Shown here: in pieces, positions 1 through 12,589 of the stretch
Position numbering within the stretch: the stretch's first letter is position 1
How the letters are laid out: every line of letters starts with the position of its first letter
Assembly (NCBI GenBank): GCA_023078685.1
Contig: JALGAS010000003.1
Span: 4,154,001-4,218,000, forward strand
DNA from: Neopestalotiopsis rosae
Lineage: Eukaryota; Ascomycota; Sordariomycetes; Amphisphaeriales; Sporocadaceae
Reading direction: 5' to 3'
DNA: 64,000 nucleotides
Program-made: the position numbers and the translations under genes
Notes under the pieces: generated by a model
The model's database searches: none
Seen by the model: only the letters and a program-made list of their open reading frames with translations
Told to the model about the DNA's origin: nothing

Positions 1-690
1 CGGCGTTATATAATTTATATTTTAAAAAAAATTTCCTTTTTATATTTTATAACGCTTAAATTACGTTAATAATTTTAAAAAATATTTAAGCTAATTTTAA
101 AAGCATTAATTTAATATTTTTCGATTCCGGATATATTATTTTAAAATTAAAACCGGTAATAATAATCCGAATTCCCTAGCTAAACCTTAAAATTTTTATT
201 TTATTTTTAAGCTTTAATAATATTTAGCAATATTAAAAAAGCGATTTTAAAATTAATATATATTAAAAACCGAATTTTTATTTATTAAAAAAATTCGCTA
301 ACGTTAATTATTATAATTATAAATTTATTCGTAAAAGCTATATATAATCTTTTTTATATAAATACCCTTTTTAAAAATAGAATCGCTAAATTAAAAAAAT
401 TAATTATATATTTAATAAGCGTCGGAGGATAAAAAATAAACGTTTATAGCCTGGAAGGATTTTTACCGTCTAAAAGAAATTAGAAATTTAGGTCGAAAAA
501 AAGGGTAATAAATTAATAAAGCAAAGGAATAATAATAATCGTCCAAAAAGGGCAAAAGCGCGCGTTCGGCGTTATAATATTTGCGGTAACCCCGGATATA
601 ATGCGCGAATTTATATAATTAAGGTAAAAACGTCCGATAAAAGGGATTTAGAATAATTTAATTAAAATTATTATATAATAGTTAAATTTC
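1..690 (+). pseudogene. 3' relic of a pogo/Fot1-like transposase
   Basis: The plus strand at about 540-620 reads as a basic stretch followed by a decayed CCHC zinc knuckle (Arg-Arg-Tyr-Asn-Ile-Cys-Gly-Asn-Pro-Gly-Tyr-Asn-Ala-Arg), where Tyr replaces Cys and His as RIP would cause. Many fungal pogo/Fot1 DDE transposases end in just such a basic tail and knuckle. The 5' part of the gene lies outside the window and no terminal inverted repeat was found. It is non-functional. It could also be a gag-like knuckle of a retroelement. Confidence 0.45.
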
Positions 691-769
691 GTAAATTTAC
701 AATTAAAAAGTCCGGTTTGGCTGGCGACTCGCTTATATTGGCGATTCGCTTGTTAATTACGTTAAGCTT

Positions 770-1214
770 AAATAATTAAAGATAAAAGAATAAAAGAGTA
801 TTAAAATGCTTTTATTCTTTTAATTTTAGCGTTAATATTCGATTTTTTACAATTATTTATTTTATTTTAAAAAAGTAATAAAAATAATAATTAATAAAGA
901 CTTGAATTTTTTAAAAAAAAATTAAATTTAACTAATGATAAGATTTAAATAATTAATATAGCTATTAAATCGTGCTTTTAATCTTTATTTTATTATTAAT
1001 AAAAGCTTAAATAAATAAATAAAATTTAATAAAAAATTTAAAAATCGTAGTTAGTTAGTTATTAATTAAACTAATTAAACTAATTAAAAACTACGCGTAA
1101 TTAATTAATAAGGTGAGTAAAACTACCGTAGTTAATTAGTTGCTTAAGTAAAACTACGTAATTTAGTTAATAGTTAACTAAAACTAATAATTAAAACTAA
1201 TCGTAACAACCCTG
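770..1214 (+). repeat. hAT-like MITE, family B (partial)
   Basis: This copy ends in the family B terminus CAACCCTG at 1207-1214, preceded by the family motifs AACTACGCG and ACTAATAATTAAAACTAATCG. Its interior (about 775-1040) matches the interior of the family B copies at 30211-30929 (reverse complement) and 31832-32935. The 5' terminus could not be placed. Confidence 0.55.
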
Positions 1215-1218
1215 ATTC

Positions 1219-1318
1219 TAGTTAAAGCGATTAAGTTTCAGTCTAAATTTTATTAACTGCAATTAGTTAAGTTGCAGTCCGAATTTTATGCAGTTAAGTT
1301 AACTGCATTCCTACCCTG
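1219..1318 (+). repeat. hAT-like MITE, family C (3' fragment)
   Basis: It contains the family C words TGCAGTCCG and TAACTGCA and ends exactly with the family terminus ATTCCTACCCTG. Only about 100 bp remain, and the 5' end is missing. Confidence 0.6.
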
Positions 1319-1413
1319 TTTTCGATAATAACGTTCAATAACTTAGTGTTAAATAAATCGTGATTAGGGTTGTAACGATTAGTTTTAATTATTAGTTTTA
1401 GTTAATTAATAAC

Positions 1414-2124
1414 CAGGGTTGGCAGCTTGAGTTTGAGTTTTGAGTTTGAGTTTGAGTTAACTCATTTGAGTTGAGTTTTATTTATTAAAATCGGTAACTC
1501 AATGAGTTTTACTCACACTGGTAATTAAATCAATGAGTTTTATTTAAGCAAATAATTAAATCAATTGATTTTGAGTTAACTTAGTTGATTTAGTTAATTA
1601 ACTCAATAACTCAAATAAAAAATTAAATTTTTTTATTTTAATTATTAAATAATAATAAATAAGCTTATTAAAGAAAGCCGTTAATTTTAAGTTATTCGGT
1701 TTATTAGCCTTTATTTTTACGATTTTCTTTATTTTATTATCAGTTTTTTAAAATTGAGTGGTTTTCTAATAAATTTTATTAATTCTAAAAGTTATTTTAT
1801 AAAATAATATTAAAAATTAATCCTAATAAATAAAAGAAAGGTAATAATAGCTTTATAATGATAAGAATTTATTATTTATTTAAAACCTTTTATAACCATT
1901 AATTTTAATTATTTTAATTAAAAATTAATAAATCTTTAAGTTAGTAAATTATTAAGTTAATTAATTAACTTAATTGATTTAATTTAAATTAAGCTGGTAA
2001 TTAAATCAATTAAGTTTTATTCAGCAGTTTTAAAAACTCAATTAAGTTAATTAATTAACTAAATCAATTGAGTTTGAGTTAAACTCACTTGAGTTAACTG
2101 CCAGTTAACTCAAATCCAACCCTG
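1414..2124 (+). repeat. hAT-like MITE, family A (711 bp)
   Basis: The termini are CAGGGTTGGCAGC and CCAACCCTG. The flanking 8-mers are TTAATAAC and CTAATAAT, which differ only by two C/T changes, so they are the RIP-decayed duplication of one 8-bp target, as expected for hAT insertions. The ends consist of iterated TGAGTT words, and the middle is AT-rich with no coding potential. It sits inside the family B element. Confidence 0.85.
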
Positions 2125-2829
2125 CTAATAATTAAACTACGTAGTTTTACTCACCTTATTACCTAAACTACGTAATTTTACTCAAGCAACTAACTAATTA
2201 ACCAGCTGCACCCACTTTTACAATACACCCCCTTTTGCAACGTGTTTTTCCCACTCTACTATAAACATCAAATTAATGACTTTTTAATATCTCAATAACC
2301 ATTTATCGCATTAATCCCATAATTTCAAAATAACGAAAATAAACGAACGCGATATAAAAAAAGCAATTAAAATAGTCCAAAACGGCGAAAAAATAACCAA
2401 AGTCGCCCGCGATTACGGTATTTATATATCGACCCTCTTTCGTAAACTAAAAAATGCTCGACTTTATCGCAAAGCCTACGATAATAATTAAACCCTTTTA
2501 AAATTATAAAAATAAAAGCTTAAAAATTAGGTATTATACGAGGAACGATACGGACGAGCTCCTTTAAAGCGAATCGTAAAAAACGTGGCTTCGCAAATAG
2601 CCATTAATATCGAGCCTAATAACTATTCCACTTATATCGGGAAAAATTAAGTAAATAAATTCGTATAACGCTATTTATATTTAGCTATTAAGCTAAAAAG
2701 GGTTATTAATGCCGACCGAATTAATAGCATTAATTTTAAGGCCGTATATAGGTTTTATATATTAGTAAATACGGTCCTAAAAAAGTATTTTATTAAATTT
2801 AAAAATATTTATAATATAGATAAAATTAG

Positions 2830-3341
2830 TATAACGACTATACTACGGGTTTTTAGAATAAACCTAAATATAAAAGGTATTGGGGGTTTATGCTAATAGG
2901 GAACGCTAGCCAAAATACTAAATTAAATAATAAGTAACTAAAGATAATAGTTTTGAATTAATTTATAAATATAATCGTTAAAGCGTATTGAATGCTTTAC
3001 CTATAGGTAAAATAAATGCTTAAATTAATTACTAAGGTAATAACTATTTATATAACCGTAGGAAATCCGTCCCTAATATATCCATTTATTCCCTTATTAA
3101 TATTTGCTTAGATTATGCCAATAAATATAATCCCTTTTATTCCTAGATTTTATAAATTATAATAATCCTTATAATCCATGCTAATGGATTATTGCCAAGG
3201 CTATAATCCTATTAATATTTATCGATAGCTGGCAGGGGTAGCTAGGTTTTTTGGCTAGGGCCGTGGTTATTGCCCCGTAATATATATTTTTAAGCGCTAA
3301 TATAATTATTTATCCTTTTGCAAAGGTGTATATTCGTAATA
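2830..3341 (-). repeat. 3' LTR of the nested gypsy element
   Basis: The 512-bp long terminal repeat begins TATAACGAC on the plus strand (TG changed to TA) and ends GTAATA. It matches 9992-10503 along its whole length, with differences almost all C/T or G/A. Here the segment corresponding to the best-preserved part of its partner is fully RIP-mutated. Confidence 0.9.
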
Positions 3342-6300
3342 TTAGCTCCCTTTTTTATATTTTTTATCCTCGAAAGACTTAGGCCGTATAAATAGGTCGC
3401 GTCCCTATTTATGCCGTATCCCTTAAATTCCCTTTTATATCCTTCCCTTTTTGCTTTTTTTATAATAAATGCTTATTATATTAGATTCTTTAATCCCTGC
3501 TCGTAAAATACTCGAGCGCTTAAACCTTTTAAAATTTGTGAAAAAGAACGGTCGTGCTGCCGATATACCTTGCACGCCTTATTAGAAAAATAAAACGATT
3601 TGCGTTATATCGGAGGAAAGGTCGAATCGATATTTAGAATGCATCCGTTATCCGATTCGGAAATGCGATAGTATTCTAATAGCGTCTTTTTTCCGAAAGG
3701 TATTAAATTAGCAATAAAAATTAAAAAAGGAGGAAAAGGAAGCTAATAATAATCTGCTGGCTCTTTACGAAAAGATAGCAGAACTTTAGTCTTTTTTAGC
3801 CGCTATTATTAGTCGGTTATTTCGTATCCGAAAGATCCGTGCTCGTGCGAAGGCGAAAGGGTCCGAGTTATTCCAGCGAGGAATAAAAGAGCTGGATAAG
3901 GAGGATAATTTATTGCCTGCCTTAGATAGCTACGAGTATTTCGTAATAGAGGACTTTTAATTTATAAGGGTTTCTAACGAGGTAGATTAGTTTTCGATTG
4001 GTTTCGGAAGTGATTTTATAGATTTTGGTCCTTTTATTAAAACCGGAGATATTAGTTAAGAGCGGCGTAGCCCTTAATATGCTTCCTAAATTCCTAAGTA
4101 TTTTCTTTAGGTGGGTAGTTTTTTTATTTAACGTAAAATTGGTATTCCCGTCCGACTTTTTTATAATCGATAATTTCCTTAACGACGTATTTTTGCTAAT
4201 CGGGTTTTATTTCTAGCGTTTCGTCGATTTTAGCGTTTTTTAGTGCTGGCTCTAGCAATAAAATATAAAAGGTTCGGTGGTTTTTTATAATTTTTGGTAA
4301 TTTAAAACGGTAATTAATATCCAAGATCTTTTTCTCGATTATAAATGCTCCGAGTTTTTTAAAGTCGAGTTTATCGCTTAATCGCTTGGTTTTAATATTT
4401 TTGTATAAAAGGTAGATTTTGTCTCCCTCCGCAAAAATTAGTCCCTTAATCTTCTTCCTATTATATCTTTTTTTAGTTTTGCTTTAGATTATAATAAAAT
4501 CTTTTTAGAATTATGCTTATAGGTATTTAAGCTGGTTTATACGCTAAATAGCGTATAATGCAAATTCTTTTCCTTTAATTAATTCTTTAGTAATATCGGG
4601 TTTAAAGCCGTAATTGGCGTAGAATAGTAATATTCCGGTAGGTTTTCGTATTATATTATTATATGCGAATTCCGCAAATAGCAATAGTATAATTTAATTA
4701 TTTTGCTAATAATTAATATAATATTTAAAATATTCTTTTAATATTTAATTGGCTCGTTCCGTTTATTTATCGGTTTATAGGTAAAATATAATAGATAGCT
4801 TATAATTACATTTTAATTAATTAATAAATAATTTCCAGAAATTCGATATAAATAGCTTATTTCGATCGGAATAATCTCGTCCGGTAATCCGTATTTGCTA
4901 GCGATTATTCGTAGGAAGGTATATGCTAATTTTTCTGCGTTATTTATTTCCTTATATAAGAGGAAATATGCGTATTTCGTGAGTCGTTCGGTAAATATTA
5001 GGATGCTATCGTAAAATATTCTAATTAAGGGTTCCTTTAATAATAATAGCTTTACGATAAAATTTAAAGCGATAGATTTCTATGCTTTATTTAATAGCGG
5101 TATAAGTTGCAATTATTTATATTATTTATATTATGCTGATTTTGCCTTATTGCATAAATTATATTTTTTAATAATATTACTAACGTATTTCCGTAGCTAT
5201 AGGTAATCGAAATATTATTAGATTCGCTTAATTATTTTAAATATTTTTTAATATTTATTAATCGGTAATTCGTAATAATTTTTAATTAGCTTTTAGAGTA
5301 ATAATTCCTTAATTTTAATTTTCCCGTTATAATGCTATTAGCTAGGATTGCGTCTCCTTATTAGGTTATTATCTAAATTTAGGCATTTAATTATGCGTTC
5401 CGTCTAATTATTATAATTAATTATGCTTATAATTATATAAAGGTTTATAATCGGGATTAATTTCCCGTTTTTTTTTATAATAAAAAGGGTATATGCCTCT
5501 TTAGGTATATCCTAATAATAATTTAGTCGTCGGCTAAGCGTATCGGCTCTTCCGTTTTTAGTTCCTTTTCGATAGCTAATTTCGAAATTAAAGTCTGCTA
5601 AAAATTTTGCTTATTTAATTTATCGCTTATTTAGTTTTTTGCTAGTTATAAACGAGGCGAGGTTCTTATAATCGGTATAGATTTGGATTTTATAATTAAT
5701 TCCACTAAGGTAATATTTTTATTTTTTAAAAGCTTCGATAATTGCCATTAATTCTTTATTATAAATTTAGTAATTAAGTTATTTTTTAGTAAACTTTTTA
5801 TTATAAAAGGCGATAGGGTATAGTTTCCTATTATCGTCTTTTTGCGTAAGCTATCCGCTTATAGCGTAATTTAAAGCGTTTATTTCGATTTCGAACTCCC
5901 GTTTTAAATCTGCTATATATATTACCGGTTTATCCGTAATAGCTTTTTTAATTTATTCGAAAGTTTTTTGCTTTTTAGTTATTTAAATAAACGGTATATC
6001 CTTTTTTATTAAATGCGTAAAAAATACGGCTATATTTCCGAGGTTCCTAATAAATATTTGGTAAAAATTTACGAATCCTAAAAAGGATTTAATTTTTATT
6101 ACCGTTTTCGGGGTAGGCTAATTTTTTATTATTATATTTTTAAATGGTTTTATTTTAATTTCTCCGGGGGATATAACGTATTTTACGAAAATAATTTTTT
6201 TTTTATAAAATTCGCTTTTTTCGGGGTTAACTAGCAGGTTCGCGTCCTATAATTTTTATAATATTATTTTAATATATTACTTATATTTTTCGAGGTTTTT

Positions 6301-9300
6301 AGAATAAATAAATATATTATCGAGATATATTATTACGAATTTATTAAGGTATCCCCGAAAAATATCGTTAATTATATTTTAAAAATTTGCTAATGCGTTA
6401 GTTAGGCCGAAAAGCATAATTTTATATTCGAAATATCCGTATTTATAACGGAATGCGGTCTTTTATTTTTTTCCTTTTTTAATTTTAATTAATCCATACG
6501 CATTAGGCAAATCTAGGGCCGTAAATTATTTAGCTCCGTATAACTTATCGCGTAAGTTTTTAATTAAAAGAAAGGGGTATCGGTTTTTAATCGTAATATC
6601 GTTAAGCTTGCGATAATCGATGCAAAATCTTTATTTAAATTTCCCGTTTTTGCTTTTTTTAAATACGAAAAATATAAGGTATCCTATTAATAAGGTGGAT
6701 TCCGTAATTTATCCTTTCTAGGTTATATCGTTAAAATATTTTTTTAACGCTTTTTTGTGCTAAGGTTTAATTAGGTATATCGGTATAAAATAGGGTTCCT
6801 TTCCTTCCTAAAAAGGTATTTTATAATCGTATTTTATATATTTCGGTAATCCTATTTTTAGCATTCCGCTAAATAAATCGCTAAATTTTTAATATTCTTC
6901 GGGTATTATAATATCGAGCTTCGGCTTAATATACTTGGTTATAAGGTAAAATCTAAATATTTTAAAATCGCTTAAGGGTTTATTTTTTAAATTCTCTTTA
7001 AGGGCTAATTTTATTCCTAGTAAATCCCACTAAAATTGGCCTATTTTCTAATTTATTCGGGGATAGCTCTTTTTTAATTAAATTATCCCTAGGATTATAT
7101 CGTAATCCGTAATTTTTATAATATCGCACATAAATTCTTTTTTATAATTTTAAATATAAATTTAAATATGCGCAATTTTTATATTAATAACTTTATTCCT
7201 ATAAAATATAAATTATTTATTAATAATATTAAATATATAAGGCGTTTTTTTCCATTTCTATAATACCTTAAATTTATTAACGATTTTTAAGGAGATAAAA
7301 ATTCCTTAAGCTCTTATATTTACTAGGGCTCGTATTTTTTGGTTTATAATCCTAATCGGGATCGTTAGGTAATCGTATAATTTAGTGCCGTTAGTAGCAT
7401 AAATAGATTTTTTTATAATAAACCGCTTTTGCCTTTTTAAAAATAATCTAAATCGTTTCCCGAATCCTTATTAATTCGTTTATTGGCGCGTCGCTTCTCG
7501 GCGCTAATAAATATCCGTTAGTCCTTTTGCTCTCGGGTCTTATTTTTTTTCTAGCGGTAATATGCGTCGCCTATATCTTCGTCCTAAATTTTAAGGGTTT
7601 ATCTTAATAAGTATAATTCTTTTATTAGCTTATTTAATGCTTTTATCCGAAGTTCCTAAAAGGGTGGCTTTTTTTATCCTTTTTTTTAATATCGTGCCTC
7701 GAGCTAGGCTAATTTATTATTAAATTTTTTTTGCGAAGGTTTTTTTTTCGTTGGTTGCTGGGGTAACGTAAACGTTTTTTTAATTTATTCGTTGGTTTCT
7801 TCGGATATTATAATAACCGTATATCGGAATAGCTATAGAGGTTTTCTCCGTATAATATTTATTATGTTCCGGATATCGAAAATTTCTTCCACTAGTTTAA
7901 TTTTGAGTTTTCCTAATATTCTTAGGTCTTTAATGCGTTTTTATGCCTTTATTTTATTTTGCATATGGCGTATGCAATTATTTTATAAGCATATTTATTA
8001 TAATTTCTTTTTATTAATCGAATATTACGGTAATTTAGGGTATAAAGCAAATACGATATATCTTTATATATCGTAATAGCTTATTTTTGCCTTTTTTGCG
8101 TGCTTAATTAAATAGGGATAGCAAATGGCGTTTTTTCCTATTCGTAAAAAGAATACTTTTTAAAATATTTTATATTTAAGGTATTCGTCGCATTTTAGGT
8201 CGATATATCCTATTTACGCGATTTAGTAGTGCTAAGGGTGCTTAATGCTAAATCGGGGGTCGTTTCCAAATTTAGCTCCCGGGGTTTTTTATTCCTATAG
8301 GGTTTCGGTAGTTTTTTGGAGGATTTCCGCGAGTCGTTATTTAATCCCGTATATTTTTACGGCAAAAAGGATAAATTAGGCATTGGTATCGATTCGTCGG
8401 GTTTATCTAAATTTTTATTCGAGTTTATCCTTAATAAAGGTTTTTAGTTTCGTAATAAATTCCCTTTTTCTTTTATAATCGGTATTTATAGGTTCGTAGG
8501 TATTTTCCTTATCGCTGCTAATATCGTTTATAAATAAGGTTATTTATTGCTATCGAAGCTAATATTTTATTTTTCTAATTTAATAATATTTTTCGTTTTT
8601 TAAAGCGCTACCGATAATATCGCTATCGCTATTTACTAGCTATCCTTTTAATCCGATATAAATATTCCTTCCTAGGCGCGTCGCGGCGGCTAGGGTTTTT
8701 AGTTGCTTAAGGTATTATCCACTATTTCGCTTGCTAGATTTATGCGTTCGATATTCGTTATTATAGCACGCCGTCCAAAAAAAAGAGTCGTAGGGTATTT
8801 TTTTTCGCTTAGTGCTATAAATCTGCTTTTTGCTTTTTGGCATTAGTTTAAATCCTAATTTTTTTAGTTAGTGGTATTTATTCGCGTAATATTTTATTTT
8901 CCCGCAATTATAATATTTAATTTTAGATTTATTTTTTCGCTAAATAGCGTTAAGGTTTATAGGTCCGCTATATTATCCGTATAACGTTTTATTCTTTTAA
9001 TCGCGGTTTCGGTTATTATATCCGTTTTATCGGGGTTTTCCTATATTGGCGGTGGTACGGCTTTGGTATTTCGGGGTTTATTTTTTTTTAGACCGTCGAG
9101 CGTATAATTAGTTATTAATGCGTATTATAAATTCCGCGTATTAGGTAAAATCGGTAGGTAGGTATAAAATCTTATTAATTTTATCCTTAATTTTTTCCTT
9201 AAAACCTTAATAATATAGCATAATGCATATATCGTCGGTATAGTCCATGCGAGCGGTAATCCGCTTAAATTTTATAATATATATTAACGCGGATGCTTTT

Positions 9301-9991
9301 TGCTTAAGGTTTTTAAATTCTCGTTCGGCTTATTTTTTTTCGTTAAAATTTTAAAATAGTAATTTAAATGCCTCTTCGAATCCGGTATAGGTTCCGAAGA
9401 TCTTTTATATTTCTGCTTTGCATTAGCTTAATATTTATTTATATTCGCTTGCTTTAAAAAGGTATAATTCGAACCACGCGAAAGCGCGTTTTTTTAAAAA
9501 GGATGCTGCGTAAACGATCTTTTAAAGGTTATTTTAAAAGCTTCCTATATAAAATAAGTAATAGGCGCGGATTTAGGCAAAATATCCTTTAAGTCCTTTA
9601 GGCGTTTTATTATAAAATACGGGAATATTAAATTTAAGCCTATTAGTTTTTTAAATTAGCGTAATAATAATATTAGCTATTCCTCGTATAACGGTATTGG
9701 AATCCTAGAGTTCCTAAATAAATTTAGCCTTACGATCCTTTTTTCGCTAAAATCGCTTAATTTCCCGAAAAATGCTTTCGTATTATTCTTTGGAGATTTC
9801 GAAATCGTCGTCTTTATCGGAATCAATACTTATAGCTTAAATAAGGGATTCTTAGGGTATCTATTCCTAAATGGCCTTTATTATTTCCTTTCCTTTCTTA
9901 TTATTGCCGCTATTTTTGCTAACGGTAAATATTCTGCCGATATTGCTTAATTAGTTTTTAGGGGAATATATTTAAATAAGAGTAATTAAAA

Positions 9992-10503
9992 TATAACGAC
10001 TATATTACGGGTTTTTAGAATAAACCTAAATATAAGAGGTATTAGGGGTTTATGCTAATAGGGAACGCTAGCTAAAATATTAAATTAAGCAATAAATAAT
10101 TAAAAATAATAATTTTAAATTAATTTATAAATATAATCGTTAAAGCGTATTAAATGCTTTATTTATAAATAAAATAAATGCTTAAATTAATTACTAAGGT
10201 AATAATTATTTATATAACCGTAGGAAATCCGTCCCTAATATATCTATTTATTCCCTTATTGATATTTATTTGGATTATGCTAATAAATATAATCCCTTTT
10301 ATTCCTAGATTTTATAAATTATAATAATCCTTATAATCTATGCTAATAAATTATTGCTAAGGCTATAATCCTATTAATATTTATCGATAGCTGGCAGGGG
10401 TGGCTGGGTCTTTTGGCCAGGGCCGTGGTCACTGCCCCGCAGTATATATTTTTAAGCGCCAACACAGTTGTTTGTCCTTCTGCAAGGGTGCATGTTCGTA
10501 ACA
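9992..10503 (-). repeat. 5' LTR of the nested gypsy element
   Basis: The 512-bp long terminal repeat is the partner of 2830-3341. Its last 115 bp on the plus strand (about 10390-10503) keep GC-rich sequence such as GGCCAGGGCCGTGGTCACTG, which is changed to A or T at many positions in the partner. It ends in an intact CA next to the duplication ATTAG. Confidence 0.9.
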
Positions 10504-11892
10504 ATTAGGGTTTAAAAAAGCGAAGCTAAAAAAGGAACGGTAATTATCATATCGAAATTACGTCGTTTTCGTATCTAAAAATCAGGGGTAAATAAATAAA
10601 TAACCGCTATCTATAATATTAACGCTCTAGGCTTAATTATTACCACGGTTTATATCTTAAAAGGAATAATATTATAAATATAATAATTTCCCGAAAATTT
10701 CGACGAAGCTAAATTCATTATTATAAATAAAAAATAATCTAATTCTATTATAGCGCAATCGTAGCTTAAATAAATCTTTAAACCAAAAACCAAGCCTCGC
10801 GAAATTGCCTAGCGTCCACGGCCGTAAAAAATGCTTATTTTAAACGGTTATAATACCCACCTATTACCGAAATTTATATTTATAGCATATCGCAAAAGAA
10901 TTGCGTTAATTTACCTTTCCCCCTATATTAATAAAGCCCTTCAGCCATTTAATAAGGGTATATTTTCATTTTTTAAGCATTATTATTATTAATAGCTTAA
11001 TTAATAGCGAAAAATAATAGCTATTAAACCTATTTAAAAGCAAAAAATACTTATAATTTATATTGCGGTATTTCAAATAGCCTTTACGCAAAAAATAATT
11101 TAAAGCAACTAGCGCAAAACGGGCATATAGCCCCCGGATCCTAATTAAATTATAAATAACCCTAAATTATTTCCTTAATCCCCGATACCCCCTTTTTTAA
11201 TACCACCTAACCTTATAAATATTCTTAAAAATATTATCGCAATTCCTTATAATAATAAAAATCTTCGGGATACATTTTATTTTATTTAAAAAACCTATAC
11301 GGCGTTAGGGCGGGACGTTAAATAATTAATATCCAAAACCGCAAAAATACTAAATTTAATAGCAACCGAACTAGCCACCACGCGCTAAAATAATATATTT
11401 TTAAATACCGAATTAGGTAAATATAAAGCAAATAAATATTAAATAATTATTTTTAATATTAACTAGATTTTTACTAATTTCCCAAATATTAAATCTGCTT
11501 AAAATAAGCTAAATAAGCGGTTGCGAGCAATACCGCAAAATAAATAAATTCTTATTAATAATTTTCTTAAAATACAACCTTTTACGGTTAAAAAACGACG
11601 TAAATAATATTTAAATAATTAAAAAAAATAATTTCAGGTATATTATAATAATAAATTACTTTAGTATTATACCTATTTTATATCGGATTTTATTAAAATT
11701 CCGTTGCGGAAAGGGGTGCGTTGCATAAGTGGGTGCAATTAGTTACCGTAATTTTATTCACTTTATTACTTAAACTACGTAATTTTACTCAAGTAACTAA
11801 CTAATTACCGTAGTTTTACTCACCTTATTAACTAACTACGGTTGTAGTTAAATACGCGTAATTAATTATTAGTTAACTAAATGCCAACCCTG

Positions 11893-12589
11893 GTAATTAT
11901 ATATAATTAATTAAAAATTACTCGTAGTTAATTTTCAGTTAATTGCGCGTAGTTTTTAAACTTATTAATTGAAACTACATATAATTAATTAGTGGCCTGA
12001 GTAAAACTACGTAATTTATTTAATTGCTCGAGTAAAATTATGTAGTTTAGTTATTAACAGGGTAGGAAAGGCAGTTTGCAGTTAATTAATGCAGTTGTAG
12101 TCCGTATTTTTACTAATTGCATGCAGTTATTTATCAGTTTAAGTCCGGGATTCCATTAACTTAAGTTAACTTAAGTCAATTGCAGTTAATTATAATTAAC
12201 TGCATGGAAATAATAAAATAATTAATAAAAGTTCGAATATTTAACTATTTTAAAGCTTTTTATTTAGAATAAAACGTTAAATAAAGCTTGATAAAAAGGC
12301 ATTAAAAGGTTTATTATTTTATTATTAGTTAATTAAATAATATTATATATATTAGTGCAGTAAATAGTTAACTAACTTAACTGCAAGGTGCAGTTAGCAG
12401 TTATTTTGCAGTTAACTGCAAAAAGTGCAGTTGCAGTCTGGATTTTAACTAATTGCAGTCAGTTAAGTTGCAGTCTGAATTTCATGCGCTTAAGTTAACT
12501 GCATTGCAGTTAACTGCCAATTAACTGCATTCCTACCCTGGTTATTAATTAATTAAAACTAATAATTAGAAGTAATCGTTGCAACCTTA
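11893..12589 (+). repeat. hAT-like MITE, family B, interrupted
   Basis: Family B words (ACTACG, CGTAGTT, GAGTAAAA) run on both sides of the nested family C element at 12058-12540. The right end is GTTGCAACCTTA, a decayed CAACCCTG. The left terminus is not recognisable and the element may be truncated against the previous copy. Confidence 0.6.
12058..12540 (+). repeat. hAT-like MITE, family C (483 bp)
   Basis: The termini are CAGGGTAGGAAAGGCAG and GCATTCCTACCCTG, flanked by the perfect 8-bp duplication GTTATTAA (12050-12057 and 12541-12548). Iterated TGCAGTTA and TCCGGA words make up both ends. It has the same length as the copy at 33394-33876 and no coding capacity. Confidence 0.9.

Larger units (their letters stand above)
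2830..10503 (-). mobile_element. Ty3/gypsy chromodomain-type LTR retrotransposon, RIP-dead (7,674 bp)
   Basis: Two 512-bp LTRs enclose it and a perfect 5-bp duplication ATTAG flanks it (2825-2829 and 10504-10508). On the minus strand the gene order is gag with a decayed CCHC knuckle (about 8870-8915), reverse transcriptase with YLDN in place of YLDD (about 6311-6340), RNase H with the YTD-KNL motif (about 5600-5695), integrase with AEFAYN (about 4640-4720) and a C-terminal chromodomain-like segment (about 4090-4205). This is the order of chromoviruses. A polypurine tract (minus strand AAAAAAGGGAGCT) abuts the 3' LTR at 3342. Frequent stops rule out function. It inserted into the pogo transposase gene. 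Confidence 0.9.
2201..11743 (+). mobile_element. Pogo/Fot1-like DNA transposon, RIP-dead, split by a retrotransposon
   Basis: Imperfect terminal inverted repeats of about 42 bp (2201-2242, and 11702-11743 inverted) start ACC/TAG/AC/TTGCACCCACTT, and a TA duplication lies at 2199-2200 and 11744-11745. Removing the retrotransposon at 2830-10503 leaves about 1.86 kb, the usual Fot1/pogo size. The plus-strand reading near 2335-2490 shows an N-terminal helix-turn-helix of the Psq/CENP-B type (key residues VARDYGI and STLFRKL). Near 2790 lies the NIDK relic of the first catalytic aspartate block, and near 10640-10980 the downstream DDE segments (INALGL, LILNGYNTHL). Many stops make it inactive. Confidence 0.88.
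1365..11892 (-). repeat. hAT-like MITE, family B, split by nested insertions
   Basis: Residual family B sequence lies at 1365-1413, 2133-2200 and 11744-11892, about 265 bp in total. It starts TAGGGTTGTAACG (a RIP form of CAGGGTTG) and ends GCCAACCCTG. Removing the family A element (1414-2124) and the pogo element (2201-11743) joins the pieces into a continuous family B order of motifs. No convincing 8-bp duplication flanks the outer ends. Confidence 0.7.

Noticed and set aside
1414..2124. Iterated TGAGTT words taken as a satellite or CRISPR-like array
   Set aside because: Spacing is irregular, words occur in both orientations, and the whole is bounded by hAT-type ends and an 8-bp duplication.
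4025..4216. 63-codon plus-strand frame
   Set aside because: It is antisense to the chromodomain-like end of the minus-strand gypsy element and has no family resemblance.
7792..8076. 94-codon plus-strand frame rich in Phe, Ile and Tyr
   Set aside because: Antisense to the gypsy pol region; its composition is that of AT-rich DNA.
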